DNA of 49,476 nucleotides from Nocardioides sp. (GCF_025965415.1 NZ_JAOPWY010000113.1:1-49476), one strand, 5' to 3'. Numbered from the stretch's first letter, positions 25,662 through 34,174 are shown. The notes: generated by a model not told the origin, from the sequence alone. Program-made: numbers and translations.

Positions 25662-26128
25662 TGGATGCCGCGCTTCCTCAGCAGCGCCTCGATGTCGGCC
25701 ATCTCGTCATCGATCGGTGAGCCGCCCCGCCCGGAGGACCCGGCCGGGGGCAGGGCGTCGCGGCCCTTGGGTGCGGCAGCCGGCCCGGAGGAGCCGGACG
25801 TCGTGCCGCCCGCCGCCTGGCCCCGGGCGAGCTGCCGGTCCCGGATGATGCCGCTGACGACCCACAGCACGACGGACAGTCCTGCGAGGCCGACGCCGGC
25901 CCAGGTGAAGATGTCGAAGACCAGGCCGGTGGCCCAGTCGGTGACCGACCCGGCGATCTCGACGACCATCTCGAGCGTCCCGGTCAGCCATGCGGCTGCC
26001 GGGAGCAGGGTGAACCCGAGCGCGCGCAGGCCGTTGGCCGCCCCGCGACGCCGGAACGCGATCCACGTCCAGATGGCTCCCGCCACGGTGAGCGCGGCCG
26101 TCATTGCTGCCCAGGTAGTCCCTTCCAC
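25658..26128 (-). CDS. Small membrane protein of unknown function
   Basis: A 156-residue protein with about three hydrophobic segments (AALTVAGAIWTWIAF, ALGFTLLPAAAWLTGTLEMVV, FTWAGVGLAGLSVVLWVVSGII), then a Gly/Ser/Pro-rich linker and a charged C-terminal helix (DDEMADIEALLRKRGIQ). The GTG start is uncertain; an ATG 24 bases further in would remove eight residues. It is translationally coupled to the aldolase gene. I recognise no domain; the C-terminal EALLRKRGI tail recurs in actinobacterial cellulose-synthase-neighbour membrane proteins, which is only a weak hint. Confidence 0.7.
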   Translation of the reverse strand: MEGTTWAAMTAALTVAGAIWTWIAFRRRGAANGLRALGFTLLPAAAWLTGTLEMVVEIAGSVTDWATGLVFDIFTWAGVGLAGLSVVLWVVSGIIRDRQLARGQAAGGTTSGSSGPAAAPKGRDALPPAGSSGRGGSPIDDEMADIEALLRKRGIQ

Positions 26129-26174
26129 GGCCCCAGAGTCCCACAGCCCTCCACGTCTCCGGGACAATGACGGG

Positions 26175-26699
26175 GTGCAGCCCCACGAGACCGACCCCTT
26201 GGCCCGGACCATCCCGGACCCGGGCTTCGCCGACGACAGCGGCGGGGTCGACCCGCGGGTCCGTCAGGTGCTCGCCGACCACCACGCGGGGACGACGTCG
26301 TCCGGGGCCGTGCTGGCGGTGCTCCAGGACGCCCGCCTGCTGGTGCCCGTCGTGGCCGTCCTCGGGGAGGTCGAGCTCGACGAGCAGGGCCTCGCCCACG
26401 ACAAGTCCTCCGACATGGCCGCCGTCCTCGTGCAGGCCGCCGACGGCAGCACGGGGCTGCTCGCCTTCACCTGCGTCGAGACCATGGCGCGCTGGGACCC
26501 CGAGGCCCGTCCGGTGCCGGTCACCGCGGCCACGGCCGCCACGGCCGCGGTGCAGGACGGCGCCGAGGCGCTCCTCGTCGACCTCGCCGGCCCCGCGTCG
26601 TACGTCGTCGACGGCGACGACCTCACCCGGCTGGCGGCCGGCTGGCGGCTGGTGTCCGTGGGGGAGGGGCACGGCTGGATTGGCCCCTCACCGGAATGA
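26175..26699 (+). CDS. SseB-domain protein
   Basis: A 174-residue soluble protein from GTG. The segment LLVPVVAVLGEVELDEQGLAHDKSSDMAAVLVQAADGSTGLLAFTCVETMARWDPEARPVPV is the central SseB fold (given here only as a landmark: LLVPVVAVLGEVE through FTCVETMARW). SseB-like domains are frequent in Actinobacteria, often of unknown role. It is transcribed divergently from the small membrane gene and lies upstream of the infC leader, a position seen in related genomes. Confidence 0.75.
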   Translation: MQPHETDPLARTIPDPGFADDSGGVDPRVRQVLADHHAGTTSSGAVLAVLQDARLLVPVVAVLGEVELDEQGLAHDKSSDMAAVLVQAADGSTGLLAFTCVETMARWDPEARPVPVTAATAATAAVQDGAEALLVDLAGPASYVVDGDDLTRLAAGWRLVSVGEGHGWIGPSPE

Positions 26700-27013
26700 T
26701 CGGCTAACCTTCGGTGTTGACCGATCAGTGACATGAGCAGCCTCACCCGAGACCTGCGAGTGCCACCGATCCCGCCAAGCGGAGGCAGCACCACCCGTCT
26801 CCCACCCGCACCGATCGCCCAGCACCACAGATCGTCGGGTCCCGGTCCCCAGTGACACCTTGTATGACACCGCACTTCCCGAGAGGGGAGACGTGTCGTG
26901 ACTGGCTTCCGCTTGGCTCAAGCGGGAGCCATTGTTCATCTCCGCACCCGACCTCACCAGGGCGGGGCGGAGAGCAGCGAGGGTTCCCACCCACCCGAAC
27001 CACTGGAGGACCC
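26700..27013 (+). promoter_or_regulatory. infC leader region with hairpin and SD
   Basis: A 314-nt stretch without a credible gene before infC. It contains a long hairpin at 26904-26930, GGCTTCCGCTTG paired with CAAGCGGGAGCC around GCT (twelve pairs, one of them T-G), preceded by the purine run GAGAGGGGAG. GGAGGA at 27005-27010 is the SD for infC. A possible extended -10 (TTGTATGAC) lies near 26870, but no good -35 is seen. A structured leader is expected if the operon is controlled by IF-3 or L20. Confidence 0.55.
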
Positions 27014-27697
27014 ATCAGCACCGAGCTGCGCATCAACGAGCGGATCCGCGTACCCGAGGTCCGGCTCGTCGGACCCAACGGCGAGACCGTTGGGATCGTG
27101 CCGACCGACCAGGCACTCAAGCTGGCCCAGGAGGCCGACCTCGACCTCGTCGAGATCGCCCCGCAGGGACGCCCCCCGGTCTGCAAGCTCATGGACTACG
27201 GCAAGTTCAAGTACGAGAACGCCCAGAAGGCTCGCGAGTCCCGCCGCAACCAGACGAACGTGATCATCAAGGAGATGAAGCTTCGTCCCAAGATCGACCA
27301 GCACGACTACGAGACCAAGAAGGGTCACGTCGTGCGGTTCCTGGGTGCGGGCGACAAGGTGAAGATCACCATCATGTTCCGCGGCCGTGAGCAGCACCGC
27401 CCCGAGCTGGGCTTCCGCCTGCTCCAGCGCCTCGCCGAGGACGTCGAGGAGCTCGGCTTCGTCGAGTCCTCGCCCAAGCAGGACGGCCGCAACATGATCA
27501 TGGTGCTCGGCCCGCACAAGAAGAAGGCCGACGCCAAGATCGACGCCGACGCCGCCCGTGCCACCAAGGCGCAGGCGCGTGCCGACCGCCAGGCCGAGGA
27601 AGACGCGGAGCGCGAGGCCGCCCACCTCGCCGGCCCGGTCGCACAGAAGAAGGAGCGCCGTCGCTCCGAGAACCTGGATCCTGAGATCGAGGCCTGA
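27014..27697 (+). CDS. infC: Translation initiation factor IF-3 (ATC start)
   Basis: A 227-residue IF-3. The N-domain shows [15 protein letters not shown] and [20 protein letters not shown]; the C-domain shows [29 protein letters not shown] and a Lys-rich end. The start is ATC, directly after GGAGGACCC, in the place where IF-3 begins in relatives; no ATG or GTG nearby gives a normal protein. A rare start codon is the classical basis of IF-3 autoregulation, as the factor rejects non-standard starts. A 40-residue Ala/Glu/Lys tail extends past the core. First gene of infC-rpmI-rplT. Confidence 0.95.
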   Translation: MSTELRINERIRVPEVRLVGPNGETVGIVPTDQALKLAQEADLDLVEIAPQGRPPVCKLMDYGKFKYENAQKARESRRNQTNVIIKEMKLRPKIDQHDYETKKGHVVRFLGAGDKVKITIMFRGREQHRPELGFRLLQRLAEDVEELGFVESSPKQDGRNMIMVLGPHKKKADAKIDADAARATKAQARADRQAEEDAEREAAHLAGPVAQKKERRRSENLDPEIEA

Positions 27698-27707
27698 GAG
27701 CGAGTCC

Positions 27708-27731
27708 CGAGCGAGGCGAAGGCCTCGCTCG
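27708..27731 (+). other. Hairpin between infC and rpmI
   Basis: A perfect 10-bp stem, CGAGCGAGGC and GCCTCGCTCG around GAAG (a GNRA-like loop). It lies 11 nt after the infC stop with no T run, so it may mark RNA processing, or weak termination or stability control, inside the operon. Confidence 0.55.
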
Positions 27732-27798
27732 AGCAGGTCGCGGCGACGCCCTGACCACACCACCCGAACCAAGCACGCAGAAGGAAGTAGAGGCAGAC

Positions 27799-28011
27799 AT
27801 GCCGAAGAACAAGACCCACTCGGGCACCAGCAAGCGCTTCAAGGTGACCGGCTCGGGCAAGGTCATGCGTCTGCAGGCCGGCCGCAAGTCCGGCGCTGCG
27901 TTCGCGTCCGCGCCCACCACGGGCAGCCGCAAGAAGCACCGCCGCAACGCCGGCATGGTCGAGCTGGAGAAGGCCGACGTCTCGCGCGTCAAGAAGATGC
28001 TCGGCATCTGA
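27799..28011 (+). CDS. rpmI: 50S ribosomal protein L35
   Basis: A 70-residue basic protein. MPKNKTHSGTSKRFKVTGSGKV at the start and DVSRVKKMLGI at the end are the conserved L35 ends. The middle (QAGRKSGAAFASAPTTGSRK) does not show the usual HLLEHK/KRTRRL section, and the protein is about six residues longer than the common 64-66. AAGGAAG lies upstream as SD. It is part of the infC operon. Confidence 0.93.
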   Translation: MPKNKTHSGTSKRFKVTGSGKVMRLQAGRKSGAAFASAPTTGSRKKHRRNAGMVELEKADVSRVKKMLGI

Positions 28012-28086
28012 GCCTCACCCAGCACACATTCCCCCGGGTGGCTCCCTAGCGGTCCAGCCACCTTCCCCAGCACAAGGAGTAGCACC

Positions 28087-28473
28087 ATGGCACGCGTCAA
28101 GCGCGCAGTGAACGCCCAGAAGAAGCGTCGTACCACCCTCGAGCGGGCCAGCGGTTACCGCGGCCAGCGCTCGCGCCTCTACCGCAAGGCCAAGGAGCAG
28201 GTCACCCACTCCCTGGTCTACAGCTACAACGACCGGCGCAAGAACAAGGGCAACTTCCGCAAGCTGTGGATCCAGCGCATCAACGCGGCTGCCCGCGCCA
28301 ACGGCATGACCTACAACCGCTTCATCCAGGGCCTCGGCCTGGCGGGCATCGAGGTCGACCGCAAGATCCTGGCCGAGCTCGCCGTCCACGACGCGCCGGC
28401 CTTCACGGTGCTCGTCGAGGCCGCCAAGGCCGCGCTGCCCGAGGACGTCAACGCGCCCAAGGTCTCCGCCTGA
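28087..28473 (+). CDS. rplT: 50S ribosomal protein L20
   Basis: A 128-residue basic protein of normal length that binds 23S rRNA early in 50S assembly. It shows [57 protein letters not shown] and a C-terminal domain with [25 protein letters not shown] precedes the ATG by six bases. In several bacteria L20 represses its own operon through the infC leader or an internal site; no L20-like site was confirmed here. Confidence 0.97.
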   Translation: MARVKRAVNAQKKRRTTLERASGYRGQRSRLYRKAKEQVTHSLVYSYNDRRKNKGNFRKLWIQRINAAARANGMTYNRFIQGLGLAGIEVDRKILAELAVHDAPAFTVLVEAAKAALPEDVNAPKVSA

Positions 28474-28478
28474 ACCAC

Positions 28479-29276
28479 ATGAGCACTCCGCCGACCGCAG
28501 GCACTCCGCTCACCGTGGGGAATGGCCGCGTCAAGGAGGCTCGCAAGTTGAGCCGTCGCTCGGTCCGCACCGAGCGACGGCTCTTCCTCGCTGACGGCCC
28601 GAAGGCCATCGAGGGCGCGCTCTCGGTGGAGGGCTGCGTGGTCGAGGTCTTCGCCACGCCCGCTGCCCTCGAGCAGTACGCCGTCCTGCTGGGCGGCACC
28701 GACGTCACCCCGGTCGACGACCGGGCCATGGCCTCGATGTCCGACTCGGTCAGCCCGGCCGGCGTCGTGGCGGTGTGCCGCCACTTCGACGCCCCGCTGG
28801 AGCACGTGGTGACCGCGTCCCCGCGCCTGCTCGTGATCTGCGCCGACGTCCGCGACCCGGGCAACGCCGGCACCGTCATCCGCACGGCCGACGCGGCCGG
28901 AGCGGACGCCGTCGTCCTCGCCGGGCAGTCGGTGGACCCCTACAACCCCAAGACCGTGCGGGCGACGGTCGGGAGCCTGTTCCACCTGCCGTTCGCGATC
29001 GCGCCGGACCCGGCCACCGCGGTGCGCGCCGCCCAGGCCAGGGGCCTGCGGGTCCTGGCCGCCGATGGTGCGGGCGAGGTGGACCTCTTCGAGGCCGACC
29101 TCGGCGTGCCGACGGCGTGGCTCTTCGGCAACGAGGCCTGGGGACTTCCCGAGGAGCTCGCCGCGCTCGCCGACCAGCGTGTCGCCATCCCCATCCACGG
29201 CCGGGCCGAGAGCCTCAACCTCTCGACCGCCGCCGCGGTCTGCCTCTACACCAGCGCGCGCGCCCAGCGCGGCTGA
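28479..29276 (+). CDS. TrmH-family (SpoU) rRNA/tRNA 2'-O-methyltransferase
   Basis: A 265-residue SPOUT methyltransferase. The N-terminal SpoU substrate-binding part (RRSVRTERRLFLADGPKAIEGAL) is followed by the knotted domain with motif 1 NAGTVIRTADAAGADAVVL, motif 2 WLFGNEAWGLPEELAALAD and motif 3 IPIHGRAESLNLSTAAAVCLY. SAM-dependent ribose methylation is expected, in rRNA by family resemblance. It begins five bases after rplT; this linkage to L20 is usual in Actinobacteria. The C-terminus needed for dimers is complete. Confidence 0.93.
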   Translation: MSTPPTAGTPLTVGNGRVKEARKLSRRSVRTERRLFLADGPKAIEGALSVEGCVVEVFATPAALEQYAVLLGGTDVTPVDDRAMASMSDSVSPAGVVAVCRHFDAPLEHVVTASPRLLVICADVRDPGNAGTVIRTADAAGADAVVLAGQSVDPYNPKTVRATVGSLFHLPFAIAPDPATAVRAAQARGLRVLAADGAGEVDLFEADLGVPTAWLFGNEAWGLPEELAALADQRVAIPIHGRAESLNLSTAAAVCLYTSARAQRG

Positions 29277-29400
29277 GGTCACCCGCCCGGGACGGGGTCG
29301 GGCACGCGCCGGCGTACCGCTGTGCCAGCTCACCCGGCCGAGCTTGCCGGTCCGATCCAGGAGTTCCTCGCGAGAACCGACCGGATAGCCTCCCTCGACA

Positions 29401-29667
29401 ATGATCCTCATCGATCCACCGGCCGTGGCCAGGTGGGACCGGCTCTGGTCCCACCTGGCCAGCGACACGTCGTACGACGAGGCGCACGCGTTCGCCGCCG
29501 CGCACGGCATCCCGGCCAGGGGCTGGGACCGCGACCACTACGACGTCCCCGAGGACCACTACGACGCGATGGTGGCTGCCGGCGCGGTGCCCGTGTCGTC
29601 GCGCGACCTGGTCGCCGCGCTGCGCGCCGCGGGGCTGCGACGGCCGAAGCCCATGCCCCGCGGCTAG
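29401..29667 (+). CDS. DUF4031 domain protein
   Basis: An 88-residue protein. MILIDPPAVARWDRLWSHLASD, AAAHGIPARGWDRDHYDVPEDHYDAMVAAGA and the PMPRG end match DUF4031, a small family of Actinobacteria and other bacteria with conserved acidic and His residues but no known activity. It lies between the trmH gene and a sensor kinase on the same strand. A GATAGCCT stretch about nine bases before the ATG could be a -10. Confidence 0.8.
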   Translation: MILIDPPAVARWDRLWSHLASDTSYDEAHAFAAAHGIPARGWDRDHYDVPEDHYDAMVAAGAVPVSSRDLVAALRAAGLRRPKPMPRG

Positions 29668-29688
29668 CTCTGCCCTAGGGTGGCCTGC

Positions 29689-30762
29689 GTGTCAGGGGAG
29701 AGCAGGCGGGTCGACAGCACCCCCACCCGACTGCGGTCGCTCGCCGACTACTACCCCGACGGCATCCTGGGCGCCACCCGCGACGGTGCGGTCACCATCC
29801 TCAACGCCCAGGGCGCAGCACTGCTCGGGCTCGACGCCGAGGCCGCGCTCGGGCTGCCGCTGAGCGAGGTGCTCAAGCTCCTCGACCAGGACGGCCGCAC
29901 CTGGCTGGGCGTCAACCGGCCCTTCGAGTCGCTCGCGATCGTGCGGGGCGTGCCCGAGCAGTCGTGGCTCAACGCCTCGGGCGAGGAGGTGCTCACCACC
30001 GCACGGCTCGTGCGCGAGCATCCCCTCGGCCCGGTCCTCGGCATCGCCGTGGGGCTGCGCAGCGGGCGCGGCCGCGCGCTCCTGGACCGTGAGCGCTCCG
30101 ACCTCGTCGCCACGGTGGCCCACGAGCTGCGCTCGCCGCTCACCGGCGTGAAGGGGTTCGTGCAGGCCCTGCTCAACCGCTGGGACAAGCTGAGCGACGA
30201 CCAGCGCAAGCTGATGCTGACCACGGTCAACGCCGACGCCGACCGGCTGGCCCGCCTCATCGCGGAGCTCCTCGACGTCGCCCGGATCGACACCGGCCGC
30301 CTGCAGCTCTACCCGCGCGAGTCCTCCGCCGAGGTGCTGGTCGGCCGCCTGGTGGCCAACATCGAGGCAGGCACCGCCCGCAGCATCTCCCTCGAGGTCG
30401 AGGACGACCTGCCCGAGGTCTTCGCCGACCCCGACAAGTTCACCCAGGTCGTGACCAACCTCGTCGAGAACGCGATCCGTCACGGCCAGGGCCAGGTGAG
30501 CGTGACGCTGGTGTCGCGCCCGGAGCTGCCCGGCGTGCGCATCACGGTCGACGACGAGGGCGACGGCATCCCCCTCGAGCTCAGGCGGCGGGTCTTCACC
30601 AAGTTCTGGACCACCGGCGAGTCCGGTGGCAGCGGGCTGGGCATGTACATCGTGGGAGGACTCTCGCGCGCCCACGGCGGTCGTGTCACGATCGAGGACG
30701 CCCCCGGGGGCGGCGCCCGCGTGATGGTCGACTGGCCCAGCGAGGACCTCAGACCCGACTGA
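29689..30762 (+). CDS. PAS-domain sensor histidine kinase, cytoplasmic
   Basis: A 357-residue kinase from GTG without membrane helices. Residues about 15-125 form a PAS fold (YYPDGILGATRDGAVTILNAQGAALLG). The HisKA phosphoacceptor is VAHELRSPLTG with His at about residue 145; the ATPase domain shows NLVENAIRHG (N box), DDEGDGIP (G1) and GGSGLGMYIV (G2). TAGGGT ends 7 nt before the GTG, indicating a leaderless transcript. Streptomyces and relatives carry a kinase at this place between rplT/trmH and pheS. The next gene is a response regulator, yet that has its own kinase, so pairing is uncertain. Confidence 0.92.
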   Translation: MSGESRRVDSTPTRLRSLADYYPDGILGATRDGAVTILNAQGAALLGLDAEAALGLPLSEVLKLLDQDGRTWLGVNRPFESLAIVRGVPEQSWLNASGEEVLTTARLVREHPLGPVLGIAVGLRSGRGRALLDRERSDLVATVAHELRSPLTGVKGFVQALLNRWDKLSDDQRKLMLTTVNADADRLARLIAELLDVARIDTGRLQLYPRESSAEVLVGRLVANIEAGTARSISLEVEDDLPEVFADPDKFTQVVTNLVENAIRHGQGQVSVTLVSRPELPGVRITVDDEGDGIPLELRRRVFTKFWTTGESGGSGLGMYIVGGLSRAHGGRVTIEDAPGGGARVMVDWPSEDLRPD

Positions 30763-30825
30763 CCTCCACCCCGACCTCCACACAACCTTCACGAGTCGTC
30801 CCCACCCCCCGCGCGGTCGGGCTCC

Positions 30826-30831
30826 TAGGGT
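30826..30831 (+). promoter_or_regulatory. -10 element TAGGGT before the response regulator (leaderless)
   Basis: TAGGGT ends six bases before the ATG, so the response regulator probably has its own promoter and a leaderless message, separate from the upstream PAS kinase. Confidence 0.6.
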
Positions 30832-30837
30832 CGGGGC

Positions 30838-31536
30838 ATGACAGCGAGGACGGCCCTGGTGGTCGAGGACGAGCGCACCATCAACGACGCGCTCGCGCAG
30901 CGGCTCCGGGCCGAGGGCTACACCGTCGAGCAGGCCTTCGACGGCCCGTCCGCCGTCGAGCTCGCGGCCGCCGTCCGGCCCGACGTGGTCCTCCTCGACG
31001 TGATGCTCCCCGGCTTCGACGGGCTCGAGGTGTGCCGCCGCATCCAGGCCCAGCGACCGGTGCCGGTGCTCATGCTGACGGCACGCGACGACGAGGCCGA
31101 CGTGCTGGTCGGGCTGGGTGTCGGCGCGGACGACTACCTCACCAAGCCGTTCTCCATGCGCGAGGTGGTCGCGCGCGTCGCGGCCCTGCTGCGGCGGGTC
31201 GAGCGTGCCGCCGCCCTCGCCGCCGAGCGGCCCGCCGCCCTCGGCGTGGGCGCGGTGAGCCTCGACCCCGGCACCCGCCGTACGACGGTCGCGGGGGAGG
31301 CGGTGCACCTCACCCCGACCGAGTTCGACCTGCTCCTGTGCCTGGCCCGGGAGGCCGGCCAGGTGCTGAGTCGCGAGCGGCTCCTGCGCGAGGTGTGGGA
31401 CTGGGGCGACGCATGGGGGAGCACCAGCGCGACCCGGACCGTCGACAGCCACGTCAAGGCGCTGCGCGCCAAGGTCGGCGCGGCCCGGATCCGGACCGTG
31501 CACGGCGTCGGCTACGCGCTGGAGGAGCTGCCGTGA
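30838..31536 (+). CDS. OmpR/PhoB-family response regulator
   Basis: A 232-residue two-domain regulator. The receiver domain has acidic pair ED at residues 10-11, phospho-acceptor Asp54 in VVLLDVMLPGFDG, Thr in LMLTARDD and Lys in DDYLTKPFSMRE. The C-terminal winged helix has GVGAVSLDPGTRRTT, LTPTEFDLLLCLAREAGQVLSRERLL and RTVDSHVKALRAKVG. It lies 52 bp before a membrane histidine kinase, its probable partner. Target genes are unknown; the adjacent kinase carries a fused membrane domain that may be the sensed or controlled process. Confidence 0.95.
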   Translation: MTARTALVVEDERTINDALAQRLRAEGYTVEQAFDGPSAVELAAAVRPDVVLLDVMLPGFDGLEVCRRIQAQRPVPVLMLTARDDEADVLVGLGVGADDYLTKPFSMREVVARVAALLRRVERAAALAAERPAALGVGAVSLDPGTRRTTVAGEAVHLTPTEFDLLLCLAREAGQVLSRERLLREVWDWGDAWGSTSATRTVDSHVKALRAKVGAARIRTVHGVGYALEELP

Positions 31537-31588
31537 TCCTCACCCCACGGAGCTGCTCGCTGCGCTCGCACCTCCGCGGGGACCCCGC

Positions 31589-34174
31589 GTGAGTGCCCCC
31601 CTCGACGCGGTGTCCAGCCTCAAGACCAGGCTCGGTCTGCTGGTCGCGGCGTCCGTGGTGACGGCCGTGCTCCTGACGCTGCTCGGTTCCGCCGCGCACG
31701 TGTCGCCGCTGCTCGTGCTCCCGGTCAGCGTCGCGCTGGCGCTCGGCGTCACGCAGTTGCTGGCCGCCGGCATGGTGGCGCCGCTGCGGCGGATGACCGA
31801 GGTGTCGCGGGCGATGGCGCGCGGCGACTACTCCGGCCGTGTCCGCACCACCTCCACCGACGAGGTCGGCCAGCTCGCCGACGCCTTCAACCGGATGGCC
31901 GAGGACCTGGCCACCGTCGACCGCGAGCGCCGCGACCTCATCGCGACCGTGTCCCACGAGCTGCGGACGCCGCTGACGGCGATGACCGCGCTCCTCGAGA
32001 ACCTCGCCGACGGCGTGGTGGAGCCCGACGACGCCCACCTCGCCGCCGCCCTCGACCAGGCCCAGCGGCTCGGGCGCCTGGTCGGCGACCTGCTCCAGCT
32101 CTCCCGGCTGGAGGCGGGCGTGGTCGACCTGGACCGCGAGCGGGTCGCGCTGGGCGCGATCGTCGAGGAGTCGGTCGCCCAGCTGGGGTCGGCCGGGCGG
32201 CCCGGGGCCTTCGAGGTCGCGGTCGGCGACGAGGTGGTCGTGCACGCCGACCCGGCCCGCCTGCAGCAGCTGCTGGTCAACGTCCTCGACAACGCCGGAC
32301 GGCACGCGCCCACCGACACGGTGGTGCGGATCGTCGGAGGCGGCGACGACGACGGTTCCTGGTGGCTCGAGGTCACCGACGAGGGCGGGGGAGTCGCGCC
32401 GGCCGACCGGGAGCGGGTCTTCGAGCGCTTCGGCACCGACGGCGCCGGCGGCACCGGGCTCGGGCTCGCCGTCGCCCGGTGGGTCGCCCAGCTCCACGGC
32501 GGCACCCTGCGCTTCCTCGATCCGCGGGACAGCACGGGCGCCCGCCTGCGCCTCGAGGTGCCGTCCGCTCTCGCTCCCTCACCACCGCTCGTCCCTTCCC
32601 CGACGCAGGAGCCCGCCATGACCGCGACCACGCAGCCCGCCCCAGCGCCCGCCCCGGCGAGCGCACCGACCCGGCCGCAGCCGGGGCTCGACGCCCTCCT
32701 CGGCCGGTTCTGGCCGGAGACCGGGCTGCCGTCCGGGCTGGCGACGGTCGGCGCCGCCGCGCTCGCCGGCCTCGTCGCCGCCGTCGCGCTGTCCTTCACC
32801 GCGGTCGGCGTCACCTGGTCCCTCGTCGCGGTCACCAGCGGCGCCGCGGCCCTGCTCCGGGCTCGTCGCCGTCGCGAGCCGTGGACGCTGCTTTGCTCCG
32901 CGCTCGCCCTCCTGCTCGTCCTTCCGATGACCCTCCTGGACGCCTGGTGGGTCCAGATGCTCGGCCTCGTCGCCGCGACCGCCGTGTTCCTGTGCGGCGT
33001 CACCGGCGCGCGCACGATGCCGGGCATCGTGCTCTCCGGCATCGCCTGGCCGCTGGCCTCGCTGCGCGGCCTGCCGTGGTTCGGACGATCGCTGCGCATC
33101 GCCGGCACCGGGTCGCGCACGCCCGCCCTCGTCCGCACGGTCGTGTGGTCGCTGCTGGGGCTCGGGGTCTTCGGCGCGATCTTCGCCAGCGCCAACCCCG
33201 TCTTCGGGTCGTGGGTCGACCAGCTCGTGCCCAACCTGACCTTCAACGACCTCGTCGGCCGGGCCTTCCTCGGGTGCTTCGTCTTCGCGGCCACGCTGGG
33301 CGCCGCCTACCTCGCCCTCAACCCCGCCGACGTGGAGGTCCTGTCCGGCCGTCGCCCCGCTCCGCTGGCCAACCGGTTCGAGTGGCTGGTGCCGGTCCTG
33401 GTCGTCGATGCGGTCTTCCTCGCCTTCATCGCTGCGCAGGCCCGCGCGCTGGTCGGCGGCCGTGACTACATCGAGGCGTCCACCGGCCTGACGTACGCCG
33501 ACTTCGTGCACCAGGGCTTCGGCCAGCTGACACTCGCCACGGCGCTCACCGTGCTGGTCGTGTGGGTCGCGTCCCGGCGCGCCGGCGACACCCGCGAGGA
33601 CCGTCGCTGGCTCTTCGGCTCGCTGGGCCTGCTGTGCGTGCTCACCCTGCTGGTGGTCGCCTCGGCCCTGCGCGGCATGAGCGTCTACCAGGACGCCTAC
33701 GGCTTCACCACGCTGCGCCTGTTCGTCGACGTCTTCGAGGGTTGGCTGGGCTTCGTCGTGCTGGCGATCGCCGTGGCCGGAGTCCTGGGTCGCGGCCGGT
33801 GGCTGCCGAGGATCGCCCTCGTCTCGGGCGCCGTGGCGCTGATCGGTCTGGCCGCCATCAACCCCGACGCGTGGGTCGCGGAGCGCAACCTCGACCGCTA
33901 CGACGCGACCGGGCAGCTCGACCTGCGCTACCTCGAGACCCTGTCCGCCGACGCGACCCCCGCCATCGTCGAGCGGCTGCCGGAGGAGGTGTCCGGGTGC
34001 GTCCTGAGGACGCTGACCCTCAGCTCGATGAGGCCCGAGGTGCTGGACGACGCGCGGGCCTGGAATCTCGGGCGGTCCCGCGCCGAGGACGCGCTCGCGC
34101 GCATCGACCTGCCGGGCCCACCGACCGGCCGCGGAGACGAATGCGCTGGCGTGTGGAGCGCCTACGCCGAGTAG
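31589..34174 (+). CDS. Membrane histidine kinase fused to a DUF4173-like multi-pass domain
   Basis: One 861-residue frame from GTG. Residues 1-70 hold two helices with almost no outside loop, then HAMP, HisKA (VSHELRTPLTA, His123), and the ATPase domain (NVLDNAGRHAP, DEGGG, GTGLGLAV). At about residue 325 a Pro/Thr/Ala linker leads, without a stop, into a domain of about ten helices ending YGFTTLRLFVDVFEGW, AINPDAWVAERNLDRYDA and DLRYLETLSADATPAI, features of DUF4173. A Met at 344 with AGGAG upstream could once have started a separate gene. Its stop codon TAG is part of the next -10 hexamer. Confidence 0.88.
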   Translation: MSAPLDAVSSLKTRLGLLVAASVVTAVLLTLLGSAAHVSPLLVLPVSVALALGVTQLLAAGMVAPLRRMTEVSRAMARGDYSGRVRTTSTDEVGQLADAFNRMAEDLATVDRERRDLIATVSHELRTPLTAMTALLENLADGVVEPDDAHLAAALDQAQRLGRLVGDLLQLSRLEAGVVDLDRERVALGAIVEESVAQLGSAGRPGAFEVAVGDEVVVHADPARLQQLLVNVLDNAGRHAPTDTVVRIVGGGDDDGSWWLEVTDEGGGVAPADRERVFERFGTDGAGGTGLGLAVARWVAQLHGGTLRFLDPRDSTGARLRLEVPSALAPSPPLVPSPTQEPAMTATTQPAPAPAPASAPTRPQPGLDALLGRFWPETGLPSGLATVGAAALAGLVAAVALSFTAVGVTWSLVAVTSGAAALLRARRRREPWTLLCSALALLLVLPMTLLDAWWVQMLGLVAATAVFLCGVTGARTMPGIVLSGIAWPLASLRGLPWFGRSLRIAGTGSRTPALVRTVVWSLLGLGVFGAIFASANPVFGSWVDQLVPNLTFNDLVGRAFLGCFVFAATLGAAYLALNPADVEVLSGRRPAPLANRFEWLVPVLVVDAVFLAFIAAQARALVGGRDYIEASTGLTYADFVHQGFGQLTLATALTVLVVWVASRRAGDTREDRRWLFGSLGLLCVLTLLVVASALRGMSVYQDAYGFTTLRLFVDVFEGWLGFVVLAIAVAGVLGRGRWLPRIALVSGAVALIGLAAINPDAWVAERNLDRYDATGQLDLRYLETLSADATPAIVERLPEEVSGCVLRTLTLSSMRPEVLDDARAWNLGRSRAEDALARIDLPGPPTGRGDECAGVWSAYAE

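Noticed and set aside
26852..27013. Longer IF-3 starting at ATG 26852 (281 residues)
   Set aside because: The extra 54 residues do not resemble IF-3, no SD suits that ATG, and the ATC start has GGAGGA before it as in related organisms.
26898..27263. GTG-initiated frame in the infC leader with AGGGGAG upstream
   Set aside because: It runs into infC in another frame and its second half is shadow-like. A short leader peptide cannot be excluded but is unsupported.
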